A DNA stretch of 64,000 nt from Chitinophaga sp. GbtcB8 (GCF_019091455.1 NZ_JAGXJN010000028.1:49218-113217), one strand, 5' to 3'. Shown: positions 33,611-41,945, numbered from the stretch's first letter. Program-made: numbers and translations. The notes: generated from the sequence alone by a model not told the origin.

Positions 33611-35443
33611 TTATTCCGCCAGCGATACTGCCAGCAGATACCAGGCTGCATGCGGCAGCCATTGCTCCGCCCAGCGCCAGTCATAATCCTTGCCGGTAGT
33701 AGCATAGGAAAGGTTAAACTCAATATCTTCCTCATTATCCAAACCGCTGGTAATACCATTTACAATGCCGCCCGGCGCATTGGTATATTCAAAGGTGCCA
33801 AAGAAACCATAGGCCGGGTTATTATGGCCGGTGCCCTGCAGCATACAGGCATCATAGGGGTTCAGGCCCAGGATCCAGTTCAGCTGGTCCAGCGCAAAAC
33901 GTTCCAGGCTGTCGTGCAAAGGTTTATCTTCCTTAAACAAACCTGCTGCCATACGGGCAGCGCTGGCCATAGAGCCTAAACGCGCATTTTCTCCCTGCCA
34001 CCAGGGCGCTGTTTCTGCACCATGCGGGTAAAAGAAAGCAGTGCGGCGCTTGCCGGCTGTATCCTGCACCAGCTGGCGGCTATAGCCGAAAGGATTATTT
34101 ACTTCATGGGTAACAGATAGCTCAAAAGCCAGGGAACGTTTGATCACTTCTTTGATATGGTTTTGTGTAGCACCATCTGCAATGGAATAATAATCCACCA
34201 GGCTAACCAGCGGGTAACCTGCATCTGCTGCGTGGAAGAAAGGACGGTCCTGATCATCAGCACGCCAGTAGTCATGGTACTTTTTCCAGGAGCTGAGGCG
34301 CTGCATCAGCTGTGCCGCTCTTTTATCAGCGGCTGCTTTATAGGCCGGTTTTTTAGTGGCCTTGTATAATTCTGTTGCCGCTTCCAGCGCGCAGTAATCA
34401 TCCACGATATTTTCTTTGCCGTCATTCGTCATGCCGGCATTGTTCTTTTCAAGGAAGGTAAAGGCATCTTCCGCAGCGTGCAGGTAATCGGCGTTGCTGT
34501 ATTCACCGGAAGTATCGTAGGTAGATGCGATGGCCAATGCAGCAATTGAAATACCGGCGCCGGAGCGGTAGCTGGACTGGTACCCTTTCCAGTCGTCGCC
34601 GGCAGTTTTTTTATCCGCTGCCTGATCTTTGGATTGTTTAATGCTGTAACCTTTCTCCTCTCCATGCACTACACGGTCCTTTGCCAGCTTGCCCGGGCCG
34701 GGCGCTGATACGGACCGGTAAAAAGAGCCATTGGCCGCATGTACACGCGCCAGGTAATCGGCCCCGTACATGGCTTCATCCAGCAGGCGGCGGTTATACT
34801 GGCGGTAGTCCGTACCGCTTTTTTTATGCAGCAGGGCGTAGGTTTTTAATAAGCTCCATACGGTAAGCGATATTTGCTGCGGGTTAAAGTAGGTGGAAAA
34901 AGTAAGGTGCGACAGGTGTTTGCCATAGTCTCCCGTAGCATCGTACCAGCCGCCATGCATATCTACGGTATCAGTAGTTTTACCGGCCAGCAGTAAATGA
35001 CGGTCTGCCTGGTCCAGCAGGCCGGAGCTGCGTTGTCCTTTAAAATAATAGATCACATCAGAAATGGTGGCCTGCTCCAATATATTTTTACCAATGCGGA
35101 AAGGGTAGGAGCTGATATTTTTACCGGCAGCTGTTATTTGCAGCTGGTAAGTGCCGGGTGTATTGAACGTGCTGAAATCCATGGTCCAGAAAACCCAGTT
35201 CTTCCATTTTTGTACCGGGCCGGTAAATACAGGTTTGCCGGTAAACACGGCTTTACCTGCTGCATCCAGCAGCTGAAAGGTGTTGATGGCTGCCTGTTTG
35301 CCGGCAACAATTACAGCCTGTTTGGCTTTGCTGCCTTCGTACCCTACATGATTAGTAACGATCTTAATGGATTGGGCGCTCAGGTAAAAGGGAATGCATA
35401 ACAGTAGAAAAAGAAGGCTGCTTCTTTTGTTTTGATATAACAT
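33611..35443 (-). CDS. GH9 family glycoside hydrolase (cellulase/glucosidase type)
   Basis: From MLYQNKRSSLLFLLL at 35443 the product has 610 residues with a signal peptide ending LSAQS; 13 more codons are open upstream. Residues 10-105 are the CelD-type Ig-like N-domain (IKIVTNHVGYEGSKAKQAVIV). The GH9 (alpha/alpha)6 barrel follows, with HGGWYDATGDYGKH carrying the catalytic aspartates and ILGLNPYDACMLQGTGHNNP near the C-terminus. The C-terminal acid region reads WRWAEQWLPHAAWYLLAV, where the glutamate is the candidate proton donor. It would attack beta-1,4-glucans or related beta-glucosides in the periplasm or at the surface. It stands alone. Confidence 0.9.
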   Translation of the reverse strand: MLYQNKRSSLLFLLLCIPFYLSAQSIKIVTNHVGYEGSKAKQAVIVAGKQAAINTFQLLDAAGKAVFTGKPVFTGPVQKWKNWVFWTMDFSTFNTPGTYQLQITAAGKNISSYPFRIGKNILEQATISDVIYYFKGQRSSGLLDQADRHLLLAGKTTDTVDMHGGWYDATGDYGKHLSHLTFSTYFNPQQISLTVWSLLKTYALLHKKSGTDYRQYNRRLLDEAMYGADYLARVHAANGSFYRSVSAPGPGKLAKDRVVHGEEKGYSIKQSKDQAADKKTAGDDWKGYQSSYRSGAGISIAALAIASTYDTSGEYSNADYLHAAEDAFTFLEKNNAGMTNDGKENIVDDYCALEAATELYKATKKPAYKAAADKRAAQLMQRLSSWKKYHDYWRADDQDRPFFHAADAGYPLVSLVDYYSIADGATQNHIKEVIKRSLAFELSVTHEVNNPFGYSRQLVQDTAGKRRTAFFYPHGAETAPWWQGENARLGSMASAARMAAGLFKEDKPLHDSLERFALDQLNWILGLNPYDACMLQGTGHNNPAYGFFGTFEYTNAPGGIVNGITSGLDNEEDIEFNLSYATTGKDYDWRWAEQWLPHAAWYLLAVSLAE

Positions 35444-35485
35444 AGCGGTGTAGTTTTGGCTGCTTACCAGAAAAATACTCATAAA

Positions 35486-35586
35486 ATGTAGAATGTAAAA
35501 TTTTAAATCATAAATGTAAAAGGGAATGCAGTGGAGTTTATATCACTCGCTGCATTCCCTTTTTACATTTATGATTTTACATTCCA
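35486..35586. repeat. Long intergenic palindrome of the ATGTAAAA-word family (copy 2)
   Basis: The left arm GAATGTAAAATTTTAAATCATAAATGT (with AAAAGGGAATGCAG) pairs with a right arm that lacks only the inserted TTTTAA. The right arm ends directly at the stop codon of the SH3b protein gene. The left arm matches copy 1 at 5073-5200 over more than 35 nt apart from one or two bases. Confidence 0.82.
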
Positions 35587-36483
35587 TCAATCATGCAGCC
35601 AAAAACTAAATCCCCTGAACTTTTCGGATAAATACCACTGGCTGGTAAAGGCCCTTTTATTAGCAGCGCCGGCCTGGCTTTGCAGCAACATGGTTACTTT
35701 GCCATTGGCGCGCAGAGCTTTGTTGGCGGCATCTTCAGGCAATACCGGTACAATATGCCCGGAGAGGGAAAGCACCGTACGTTGCGCTACAATAATGCCT
35801 GCTTTGCCTTTGTTCACTTCATCCTGGAACTCCGTAAGGTCAAACATGCGTTTCCAGCCAAAATCATCGCCAAAGTCATTGAACCAGTTATACAGGCCGT
35901 TGGCAGTTATTTCATTAATGGTATCGCCATAGGTAACGGGCACAGTTTCTCCCTTTGCCAGGCGGGTAAGCGCTTTACCGCTCCACCATACGCGGGGCAG
36001 GTAAGCTTTTGCCAGGAAGCAATAATCGTAGGCGTAAATATTACAGAAGGTTTGTTTGTTAGCCGGCTGGTAACGCGGGCTTTTTTCCACGTTCAGGAAA
36101 TCAATGATCTGCCAGATCTGGTTTATCTTGGTCAGCACATCGGCCCCGGTACGTTCCGGCATGCCAGGCTCATTCAACGGAAAGGCGCGGCCCGATGTTT
36201 TTAAGCGGGTAATGCTTTGCGCTGTTTTCATATGTACTTCCTGTACCGTGGTGGCTTCATCTTCCGGGATGTCTGCCGCTACGCTATCCAGGAACGCAGA
36301 GCTGACAAAACCGGACAGCTGTTTACCACTTACCGTTGTGCTTACAAACAGCCAGCCGGCGGGGTGTGGCTGTTCAATTTCTGTTACCAGTGTTTCCTGG
36401 GGCAATACCGTAATAATATTACCGGGTTCTATGGCGGCAACACTCCGCAGGCGCAGTGCTGTTTTTACTTTGAACTGTGTCAT
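35587..36483 (-). CDS. SH3b-domain protein with papain-like (NlpC/CHAP-like) cysteine peptidase signature
   Basis: The 298-residue protein begins with a bacterial SH3 domain (FKVKTALRLRSVAAIEPGNIITVL to GFVSSAFLD, residues 4-70). The rest has a TFCNIYAYDYC segment near 147-157, which looks like the nucleophile cysteine of NlpC/P60 or CHAP amidases, and SGHIVPVL near 248, which suits the catalytic histidine. There is no signal peptide. Cell-wall amidase or endopeptidase is the best guess. It is encoded 12 nt downstream of a three-helix, Pro-rich membrane protein gene. Export, effector use or lysis function cannot be decided here. Confidence 0.72.
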   Translation of the reverse strand: MTQFKVKTALRLRSVAAIEPGNIITVLPQETLVTEIEQPHPAGWLFVSTTVSGKQLSGFVSSAFLDSVAADIPEDEATTVQEVHMKTAQSITRLKTSGRAFPLNEPGMPERTGADVLTKINQIWQIIDFLNVEKSPRYQPANKQTFCNIYAYDYCFLAKAYLPRVWWSGKALTRLAKGETVPVTYGDTINEITANGLYNWFNDFGDDFGWKRMFDLTEFQDEVNKGKAGIIVAQRTVLSLSGHIVPVLPEDAANKALRANGKVTMLLQSQAGAANKRAFTSQWYLSEKFRGFSFWLHD

Positions 36484-36495
36484 GTTATATAAGTT

Positions 36496-37407
36496 TTATC
36501 CCTGGGGTTCAGCGTCTTTATGATCCGGATCAGTGGCATCATCATCCTCATCTGCATCCGGCAGCACATCATTAATATCATCTGCCTTTGCAGTATTGGC
36601 ATCCGGGCTGGGCGTAACAGCTATTGTGTTAGCCGGGATGGTACCGCGTTTATCTGTAGGCAGCTTGTCTTTGAATGGCACCTGTTGATCTGCCCTTACA
36701 TTGAACAGGGTTTTAAAAAGCTCTTCCAGCTTTTTGGATGCTTCTTTTGAGAACAGGCCTACCATACAGGCAATGGCCATCATGCCAAAAGGGTTCAGGG
36801 GCGGCACTGGTGCAGGCTGTGGCTTCGGAGGATTCTTTGGTTTCTCTGGTGGTTTCGCTGCTTTTACCGGTGCTGCACCCACTGTTTTAGTAGTGTCTGT
36901 GCTATCCGCAGAAGGCGGAGGGCTCTGTATCTTTACAGAATCCGAATCGCCCGGGGCTGGCGCTGTGTCGGCAGGGGGCGCCTGCGCTGTGCTGTCGTTG
37001 GAATTTGCAGGCGGAACGGTGCCATAGGTTAAAATGCCACCGCGCAGCAGCATGTAAAAGAATAGCGCCATAGCCGCGCCAATAATAGGGCGTAGCATGT
37101 ACCAGGGTACCCATGATGTTACAAAGGAACGGTTGCCCACAAAAGCGGTAAAGGAAATAAGCAGGTGCACACTGGCGCCCAGCGCCCCGCCCAGCGTCAT
37201 AAGCAGCAGGTAACGGTGCTCCGGCGTAAAGGTGTAAGAACGTCCAAACAGGCATACCTCTTCAGGCATACCGGAAATACCGGATGGCCACACCTTCAGC
37301 ACCACATACAATAGCGTAATGCCCAGCAAACCAAAAAATACACTCAGCACGGTAAGTAATACGTAATCCTGCGTTGGTTCGGCATCATTAGGGATCTTGC
37401 TCTCCAT
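36496..37407 (-). CDS. Three-helix membrane protein with long Pro-rich and acidic tail
   Basis: The 303-residue protein has three membrane helices (about 18-40, 68-92 and 101-122). A Pro/Ala/Ser-rich linker follows from 130 to 210 (PPPSADSTDTT, PPEKPKNPPKPQPAP), then a fourth hydrophobic stretch near 215-230 and a strongly acidic end (DDINDVLPDADEDDD). No enzyme motif is seen. It is the first gene of a two-gene unit with the SH3b cysteine-peptidase-like protein, so it may be its membrane partner, exporter or regulator. I do not recognise a named family. Confidence 0.75.
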   Translation of the reverse strand: MESKIPNDAEPTQDYVLLTVLSVFFGLLGITLLYVVLKVWPSGISGMPEEVCLFGRSYTFTPEHRYLLLMTLGGALGASVHLLISFTAFVGNRSFVTSWVPWYMLRPIIGAAMALFFYMLLRGGILTYGTVPPANSNDSTAQAPPADTAPAPGDSDSVKIQSPPPSADSTDTTKTVGAAPVKAAKPPEKPKNPPKPQPAPVPPLNPFGMMAIACMVGLFSKEASKKLEELFKTLFNVRADQQVPFKDKLPTDKRGTIPANTIAVTPSPDANTAKADDINDVLPDADEDDDATDPDHKDAEPQG

Positions 37408-37629
37408 AGATAAGCAGCATTTATTGGGGTTAGAAAAAAGGTTATCTGATCTTTTGGGAGCGGTGTAACCGCTGTTCGTACATCCAATATACGGAATATT
37501 ATTGCGAAATAAAACCCTGGCCGCTTCAGAGTAGTGGGATTATTTTATCATGATTTGTCTAGTTGTTTTGTAGACTTTAATTTTTCATTAATTTCGTGTT
37601 TTCAGTCACCCCATTTATTTATTTCACTT

Positions 37630-38535
37630 ATGTCAGGTATGGTCCGGAAATTCGTGTACGTATTTATGTTAGGCCTTTATATGCAGCAGCTGCAGGCCCA
37701 GAATAAGATTGTTGTTTTCCAGTCGGATTTTGGTTTAAAAGACGGCGCCGTTTCTGCCATGAAAGGCGTAGCCAACGGCGTATCCGGTGAGCTGAAGCTG
37801 TATGATGTAACGCATGAGATACCGGCTTACAACATATGGGAAGCCGCTTACCGCCTGGAACAAACCGTGCCTTACTGGCCTAAGGGTACCGTGTTTGTAT
37901 CTGTAGTGGATCCTGGTGTGGGTACGCAACGCAAATCAGTAGTGCTGCAAACAAAAGCCGGCCATTTTATTGTAACGCCGGACAATGGTACGCTTACATT
38001 GATTGCGCAATCAGAAGGCATAGCGGCTATCCGGGAAATTGATGAAGCGGTGAACCGCCGCCAGGATTCCCGCAAATCTTACACTTTTCATGGGCGCGAT
38101 GTGTATGCCTATACCGGCGCTCGCCTGGCTGCCGGCACTATTTCCTTTGAGCAGGTAGGGCCTGCATTGCCGGACAGCGTGGTTACTATTCCGCATCAAC
38201 CCGCCACTTTGCAGGGCGGCGTGCTTAAAGGCACCATTGCCATCCTGGATGTGCAATACGGCAACCTGTGGACTAACATTCCTGCGGATCTTTTTGCGAA
38301 GCTGAACATCCCTGCCGGCGGCAAGCTGCAGGTAATAATATATCATAAAGGCCAGCAGGTGTACCAGGGTGTAATGCCCTATGCGCATACATTTGGCGAT
38401 GTACCCTTAGGCCAGCCCCTGGCTTACCTGAATAGCCTGATGCAATTATCATTTGCGCTGAACCAGGGCAGCTTTGCCGCTAAATACCGTATTGAAAGCG
38501 GGAGCGACTGGAGCGTGCAGGTGAAGGTGAGGTAG
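37630..38535 (+). CDS. DUF62 S-adenosylmethionine hydrolase (SAM hydroxide adenosyltransferase), with signal peptide
   Basis: From MSGMVRKFVYVFML at 37630 the protein has 301 residues. The fold motifs of the fluorinase/DUF62 superfamily are all present: VVFQSDFGLKDGAVSAMKG, VVDPGVGTQRKSV, PDNGTL, TFHGRDVYA and YGNLWTNI. The water-activating Asp-Arg-His triad described for the hydrolases is conserved as Asp94, Arg101 and His154, so it should hydrolyse SAM to adenosine and methionine rather than halogenate it. An N-terminal hydrophobic stretch ends LQAQ like a signal peptide, which is unexpected for an enzyme with a cytosolic substrate. Confidence 0.9.
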   Translation: MSGMVRKFVYVFMLGLYMQQLQAQNKIVVFQSDFGLKDGAVSAMKGVANGVSGELKLYDVTHEIPAYNIWEAAYRLEQTVPYWPKGTVFVSVVDPGVGTQRKSVVLQTKAGHFIVTPDNGTLTLIAQSEGIAAIREIDEAVNRRQDSRKSYTFHGRDVYAYTGARLAAGTISFEQVGPALPDSVVTIPHQPATLQGGVLKGTIAILDVQYGNLWTNIPADLFAKLNIPAGGKLQVIIYHKGQQVYQGVMPYAHTFGDVPLGQPLAYLNSLMQLSFALNQGSFAAKYRIESGSDWSVQVKVR

Positions 38536-38568
38536 TTGATAGCCGATGGTCCATCGGCCCATCAACTA
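38533..38568. repeat. Stop-to-stop palindrome between convergent genes
   Basis: The 36-nt hairpin begins with the TAG stop of the DUF62 gene (TAGTTGAT) and ends with ATCAACTA, whose CTA is the TAG stop of the opposite NTF2-like gene. The inner stem pairs GCCGATGG with CCATCGGC. The whole intergenic space is therefore one palindrome, presumably a bidirectional terminator. Confidence 0.85.
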
Positions 38569-38961
38569 TTTCCCCCAAAACGCATCTTCCTGCGTTACAT
38601 CTTCAGCATAAATTTTAGCAGCTACGATTTTACCATCTTCCACCGTATATACGTCAATGTTATCCGTATCCAGCACAGCGCCGGGGCGATTGGCTTTCCA
38701 GTGCAATACGCAGGCTGCGCTGTTGCCGTTTACTGCCAGTACCTTTACACCGGCCAGCGACATGGTATTCTGCGATACCTCAAACATACCGCCAACCATC
38801 TGGAACACTTCTGTAATGTTTTGTTTATGGCCGGAGAAACGGTTATTGCCGGGTTGCTCCCATTTTACATCCGGGTGCAGCAGGGCGCCTAGTTTTTCAA
38901 GATTTACCTGTTGTACAGCGGCTACAAATTCATTTACTACCTGTAAGGTTTGCTTTTCCAT
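38566..38961 (-). CDS. NTF2-like / SnoaL-type protein
   Basis: The 131-residue cytoplasmic protein has the cone-shaped NTF2 fold pattern: N-terminal helices (TLQVVNEFVAAVQQVNLEKLGALLHPDVKWEQPG), then strands including VLHWKANRPGAVLDTDNIDVYTVEDGKIVAAKIYAED. Such proteins are polyketide cyclases, isomerases or ligand-binding proteins; no specific active site is recognised. It is driven by a TAGCTTTG -7 box 31 nt upstream. Confidence 0.85.
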   Translation of the reverse strand: MEKQTLQVVNEFVAAVQQVNLEKLGALLHPDVKWEQPGNNRFSGHKQNITEVFQMVGGMFEVSQNTMSLAGVKVLAVNGNSAACVLHWKANRPGAVLDTDNIDVYTVEDGKIVAAKIYAEDVTQEDAFWGK

Positions 38962-38992
38962 ATTGTTATAGTTTTTGTTGTTATTGATGATA

Positions 38993-39000
38993 CAAAGCTA
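38993..39000 (-). promoter_or_regulatory. -7 box TAGCTTTG of the NTF2-like gene
   Basis: Exact TAnnTTTG match on the minus strand, 31 nt upstream of the ATG at 38961. Confidence 0.6.
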
Positions 39001-39173
39001 GTTTACAGCAGCAGGGCAACGGTTATCTATAAACGCCAATGGTTTACCATTTTACGACAAAGAGGGAGATGCGCCGGGATAACAGGCCTCTGCCGGTAAG
39101 AATGCGCCTGCAAGCATCAAAGCCTGGTCAAAGCCGATGGGTAAATGCCTGCAGGTTGTTCAGCGGCTTTTTA

Positions 39174-39181
39174 TATTTTTG
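39174..39181 (+). promoter_or_regulatory. -7 box TATTTTTG immediately before a start codon
   Basis: Exact TAnnTTTG match ending 5 nt before the ATG at 39187, so the transcript would be leaderless or nearly so. It also decides the start of the following gene. Confidence 0.6.
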
Positions 39182-39186
39182 CACCT

Positions 39187-39627
39187 ATGGCGCAAGACAC
39201 CCTTACACAGATCACTACCCCTGCCGGTAAAGGAACCGGGGATATGTACAGCATTCCCGTAGGTTACCGGCGTATGGAAAACCTGCATATTGTTTTCTGG
39301 CTGCTGAAAGATATTGCCTGGTGTATGATCTGGAAGCCGCTGGGCATTACCATGATCTTTCCTACACTGATCATTTCCATTGTAATTGCCTGGCGTACCC
39401 GCCAGTTTGTATCAGAGCTGTGCCATAACCTGGCCATTACGGTATGGATCACCGCCAACTCTTACTGGATGATCAGTGAGTTCCTGCACTTTGATGCAAA
39501 TACGATCACGGGTGATATTACCTATAAACACCTGGCCGTAATTCCTTTTATGACAGGTGTGCTGATACTGGCCTATTACTACCTGTATTACAAGCCACGC
39601 CATAAAGATGAAATAGAAACGATGTGA
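39187..39627 (+). CDS. Small membrane protein, unknown function
   Basis: I start at MAQDTLTQITTPAG, 14 codons inside the longest frame, because the -7 box overlaps the earlier codons. The 146-residue protein has about four hydrophobic segments (around 34-52, 53-68, 79-96 and 119-138) with a Lys/Arg-rich C-terminus (YYKPRHKDEIE). Trp-rich segments (FWLLKDIAWCMIWKPLG) resemble uncharacterised membrane proteins of Bacteroidota. No neighbour on the same transcript helps; a strong terminator follows. Confidence 0.78.
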   Translation: MAQDTLTQITTPAGKGTGDMYSIPVGYRRMENLHIVFWLLKDIAWCMIWKPLGITMIFPTLIISIVIAWRTRQFVSELCHNLAITVWITANSYWMISEFLHFDANTITGDITYKHLAVIPFMTGVLILAYYYLYYKPRHKDEIETM

Positions 39628-39644
39628 GTTCTTTTATAAGCTAT

Positions 39645-39688
39645 AAAGCCCGTTCCACAGCAGCTTAGCCGGGGAACGGGCTTTTTTT
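39645..39688 (+). terminator. Intrinsic terminator
   Basis: AAAGCCCGTTCC and GGAACGGGCTTT form an exact 12-bp stem followed by a T-run, 18 nt after the membrane protein's stop codon. Confidence 0.9.
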
Positions 39689-39756
39689 ATGCATTGGATC
39701 AGGGTTGCAGAAAACGATCGGCCCCAACCCATCCTGCCCAAATTTTATTTTTTATT

Positions 39757-39774
39757 TTAGACCGATAGGTCTAA
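39757..39774. promoter_or_regulatory. TetR operator TTAGACC-GATA-GGTCTAA
   Basis: A perfect 7-nt inverted repeat with a 4-nt spacer ends 9 nt before the TetR gene start. From memory, the core TAGACC-N4-GGTCTA is the NemR box of enterobacteria. Its position implies autorepression. Confidence 0.8.
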
Positions 39775-39783
39775 TTTTAGTAT

Positions 39784-40374
39784 ATGAAGAAATCAGACCG
39801 TACCCGGCAAATGATCATTGAAAGGTCGGCGCCTATTTTTAACAGCAAAGGCGTGGCCGGCACCTCCATCAGTGATATTATGGAAGCCACGCAGCTGGCC
39901 AAGGGCGGAGTATACGGCAATTTCTCCACCAAGGACGATATATTGATGGCTACCTTTGACCACATTGCGGATACCTTAAAGGAAAAACTGGCAGGCGTAA
40001 CCGCACCGGAGCCCACCATTGGCGGAAAGTTTGAAGCCTTGTTTAAATTTTACAGCCACTACCCGCTGAACCCATTTGTGGCCGGGGGCTGCCCCATACT
40101 GAACTTTGGGGTAGATGCGGATGATACCCACCCGCAGCTGCGCAAACGCGTGGCTAAGCTGATCGCCTATTTCCAGGAAAGGATAGAGCAGCTGGTTAAC
40201 GCCGGTATAAAACGTGGCGAGTTCAGCGCGGATTGGGATGCAGAACGTTTTGCCGTGAAAATGTTCACCATGCTGGAAGGGGCCACCCTGGTAAGCCGTA
40301 TCAATAATAATAACAAACAAATGAAGATAGTGGTGAGTATGTTAAGAGAGGAGATAGCACAACATACCCTTTGA
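39784..40374 (+). CDS. TetR/AcrR family regulator, NemR-like
   Basis: The 196-residue protein has the TetR helix-turn-helix at 24-52 (GVAGTSISDIMEATQLAKGGVYGNFSTKDDIL). Its ligand domain includes FVAGGCPILNFGVDADDTHPQLRKRV, in which Cys103 lies at the place corresponding, by my recollection, to the redox-active Cys106 of E. coli NemR (SGCLTVK). A NemR-type palindrome lies just upstream. It probably represses itself and the alpha/beta hydrolase gene 29 nt downstream in response to electrophiles or oxidants. The ligand is inferred. Confidence 0.9.
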   Translation: MKKSDRTRQMIIERSAPIFNSKGVAGTSISDIMEATQLAKGGVYGNFSTKDDILMATFDHIADTLKEKLAGVTAPEPTIGGKFEALFKFYSHYPLNPFVAGGCPILNFGVDADDTHPQLRKRVAKLIAYFQERIEQLVNAGIKRGEFSADWDAERFAVKMFTMLEGATLVSRINNNNKQMKIVVSMLREEIAQHTL

Positions 40375-40403
40375 TTTTTTTGAACACAAACCTATAGTCT
40401 TTT

Positions 40404-41273
40404 ATGGAGCAGCAACAGGTAATGCCATTCGCACTCAAGGTATCTGCTTTTATGTTGTCAAGGCTGGGTAAGCCTTTCCCGGGGTTAACCGCCCGCATGT
40501 TCTTGTCAATGTACAGCCGTCCGCCCAAAAGAAAGCTGCGGGAATCGCACCTGGCAGTAAAGAAAAATGCAGTGGCGGAGCAAATGAGCTTTAGCCGTTA
40601 TGCTTTTGATGAAAGGCCTATTAACCTGCAGCTCTACCATTGGGGGCAGTCAGATAAAAAAGTATTGCTGCTGCATGGCTGGGGCGGCAGCCCGTTTGAT
40701 TTCAGGCAAATGATCACCGCGCTGGTAACAGCCGGTTATGAAGTAATAGGCTGGGATGCGCCGGCCCATGGCGCTTCTGAAGGCAAGCAAACCAACCTGG
40801 TGCAATGGATGCATGTTATGGAGCAGCTGCTTACCCGCATAGGCCCGGTGCATGCTATTGTGGGGCATTCGCTGGGTGGCCTCAGCGCTGCACTGGCGCT
40901 GGTGCATAAACAGGTACAGGCGCCCCGTTTGGTAATGGTGAGCGCCGCTGTAAGCGCGCCGGTTTTCTTCCAGGAAACTTTCCACCTGTTTCGTATACCC
41001 GACCGTGTTATGCCAAAAGTACACCAGCTTATTATGACGCGTTTGCAAAACGATCTTTTAAACCTGGACCTCTTCAAATATATTGACCGTATAAAAGCAG
41101 AAAAGATCTTAGTGATCTATGATGAGAATGACGGGTTAGTAAAACAGGCGCAGATCGATGATTTCCTGCAGCAATACCCTGCCATACAATCGCTGAAGAT
41201 CAAAGGGGAGGGGCATTTCCGCATTATGCGGAATGAGGAGGTGATTGAGCGGGTAGTGGGGTTTATGGAATAG
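40404..41273 (+). CDS. Alpha/beta hydrolase, TetR-linked
   Basis: The 289-residue cytoplasmic enzyme shows VLLLHGWGGSPFDFR (oxyanion strand), the WDAPAHGASEG loop, GHSLGGLSAALA with the nucleophile Ser near 154, YDENDGLV with the acid near 239, and GEGHFRIM with the His near 270. The N-terminal 70 residues are an amphipathic extension. It is encoded 29 nt after the NemR-like regulator and is probably its target. It may hydrolyse an electrophilic or xenobiotic ester, but no substrate can be read from the sequence. Confidence 0.88.
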   Translation: MEQQQVMPFALKVSAFMLSRLGKPFPGLTARMFLSMYSRPPKRKLRESHLAVKKNAVAEQMSFSRYAFDERPINLQLYHWGQSDKKVLLLHGWGGSPFDFRQMITALVTAGYEVIGWDAPAHGASEGKQTNLVQWMHVMEQLLTRIGPVHAIVGHSLGGLSAALALVHKQVQAPRLVMVSAAVSAPVFFQETFHLFRIPDRVMPKVHQLIMTRLQNDLLNLDLFKYIDRIKAEKILVIYDENDGLVKQAQIDDFLQQYPAIQSLKIKGEGHFRIMRNEEVIERVVGFME

Positions 41274-41370
41274 TCCATGGCCCATAGTAATGCGATAGAA
41301 ACAATGGTCCATAATCCGCAATATCAGCAATACGCTAAATGTTATGGACTATGGACCATCGGCCATGGAC
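41273..41370. repeat. Gene-end palindrome of CCATGG/CCATAG words
   Basis: GTCCATGGCCCATAG at 41273-41287 pairs with CTATGGACCATCGGCCATGGAC at 41349-41370 over a long AT-rich loop that repeats ATGGTCCATAAT. It spans the space between the convergent hydrolase and lipoprotein genes. The vocabulary matches the palindromes at 26792 and 38533. A TGCGGCCGCA palindrome follows at 41372. Confidence 0.7.
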
Positions 41371-41389
41371 CTGCGGCCGCAGGCCGCAA

Positions 41390-41821
41390 TTATTTACCAA
41401 AGGAATACACTACATCCAGCGTATAAGGCGAGGTGTAATGCCCGGTGAGCTTTAACTGTCTGTCAGAAAGGGTCTGGATAGTTAAAGTGTCCAGGCCAAA
41501 AATGAATTTATCATCCAGGGAAGTCACGATCTTTTTATTATCATCGATCAGCTTATAGGCCACGGTATCCAGGAAAGCATTTTTTACCTGGTAAATTTTA
41601 CCCGCATTGGCATCAAAGGTCCAGTAGTTGCTTTCTGCAGCATAGCTCACCGTATCCTTCTGTATAACGCCGCCCTGGTTATAGGTCCTGAACTGGTTAA
41701 CCATGGTCCATTTTCCGGGAAGCGCCTGATCAGCGGGCTTGTTTACTTCATCATCTTTTTTACTGCAGGAAACAATCAGTGAAACACCTGCTAACAGGAG
41801 AAATATTCGGTTCATTTTCAT
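41390..41821 (-). CDS. Small lipoprotein, lipocalin-like
   Basis: The 143-residue precursor has a lipoprotein signal with lipobox LIVSC (Cys19) followed by SKKDDE. The mature part is beta-rich (GKWTMVNQFRTYN, NYWTFDANAGKIYQVKNAF, QLKLTGHY), resembling the many lipocalin-like or DUF-type small lipoproteins of Bacteroidota. No specific function is recognised. It faces the Tat-exported isomerase gene divergently. Confidence 0.82.
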   Translation of the reverse strand: MKMNRIFLLLAGVSLIVSCSKKDDEVNKPADQALPGKWTMVNQFRTYNQGGVIQKDTVSYAAESNYWTFDANAGKIYQVKNAFLDTVAYKLIDDNKKIVTSLDDKFIFGLDTLTIQTLSDRQLKLTGHYTSPYTLDVVYSFGK

Positions 41822-41945
41822 AGGATAGGATTATTATAGGATGCAATATAATAAAATATTATTATGTATCATAGTGTTATCCATTCACGAAGCATTTATA
41901 GCCCGGATTTTGTATTTTGTTTGGATAACCAGAAATCCCACGTAT

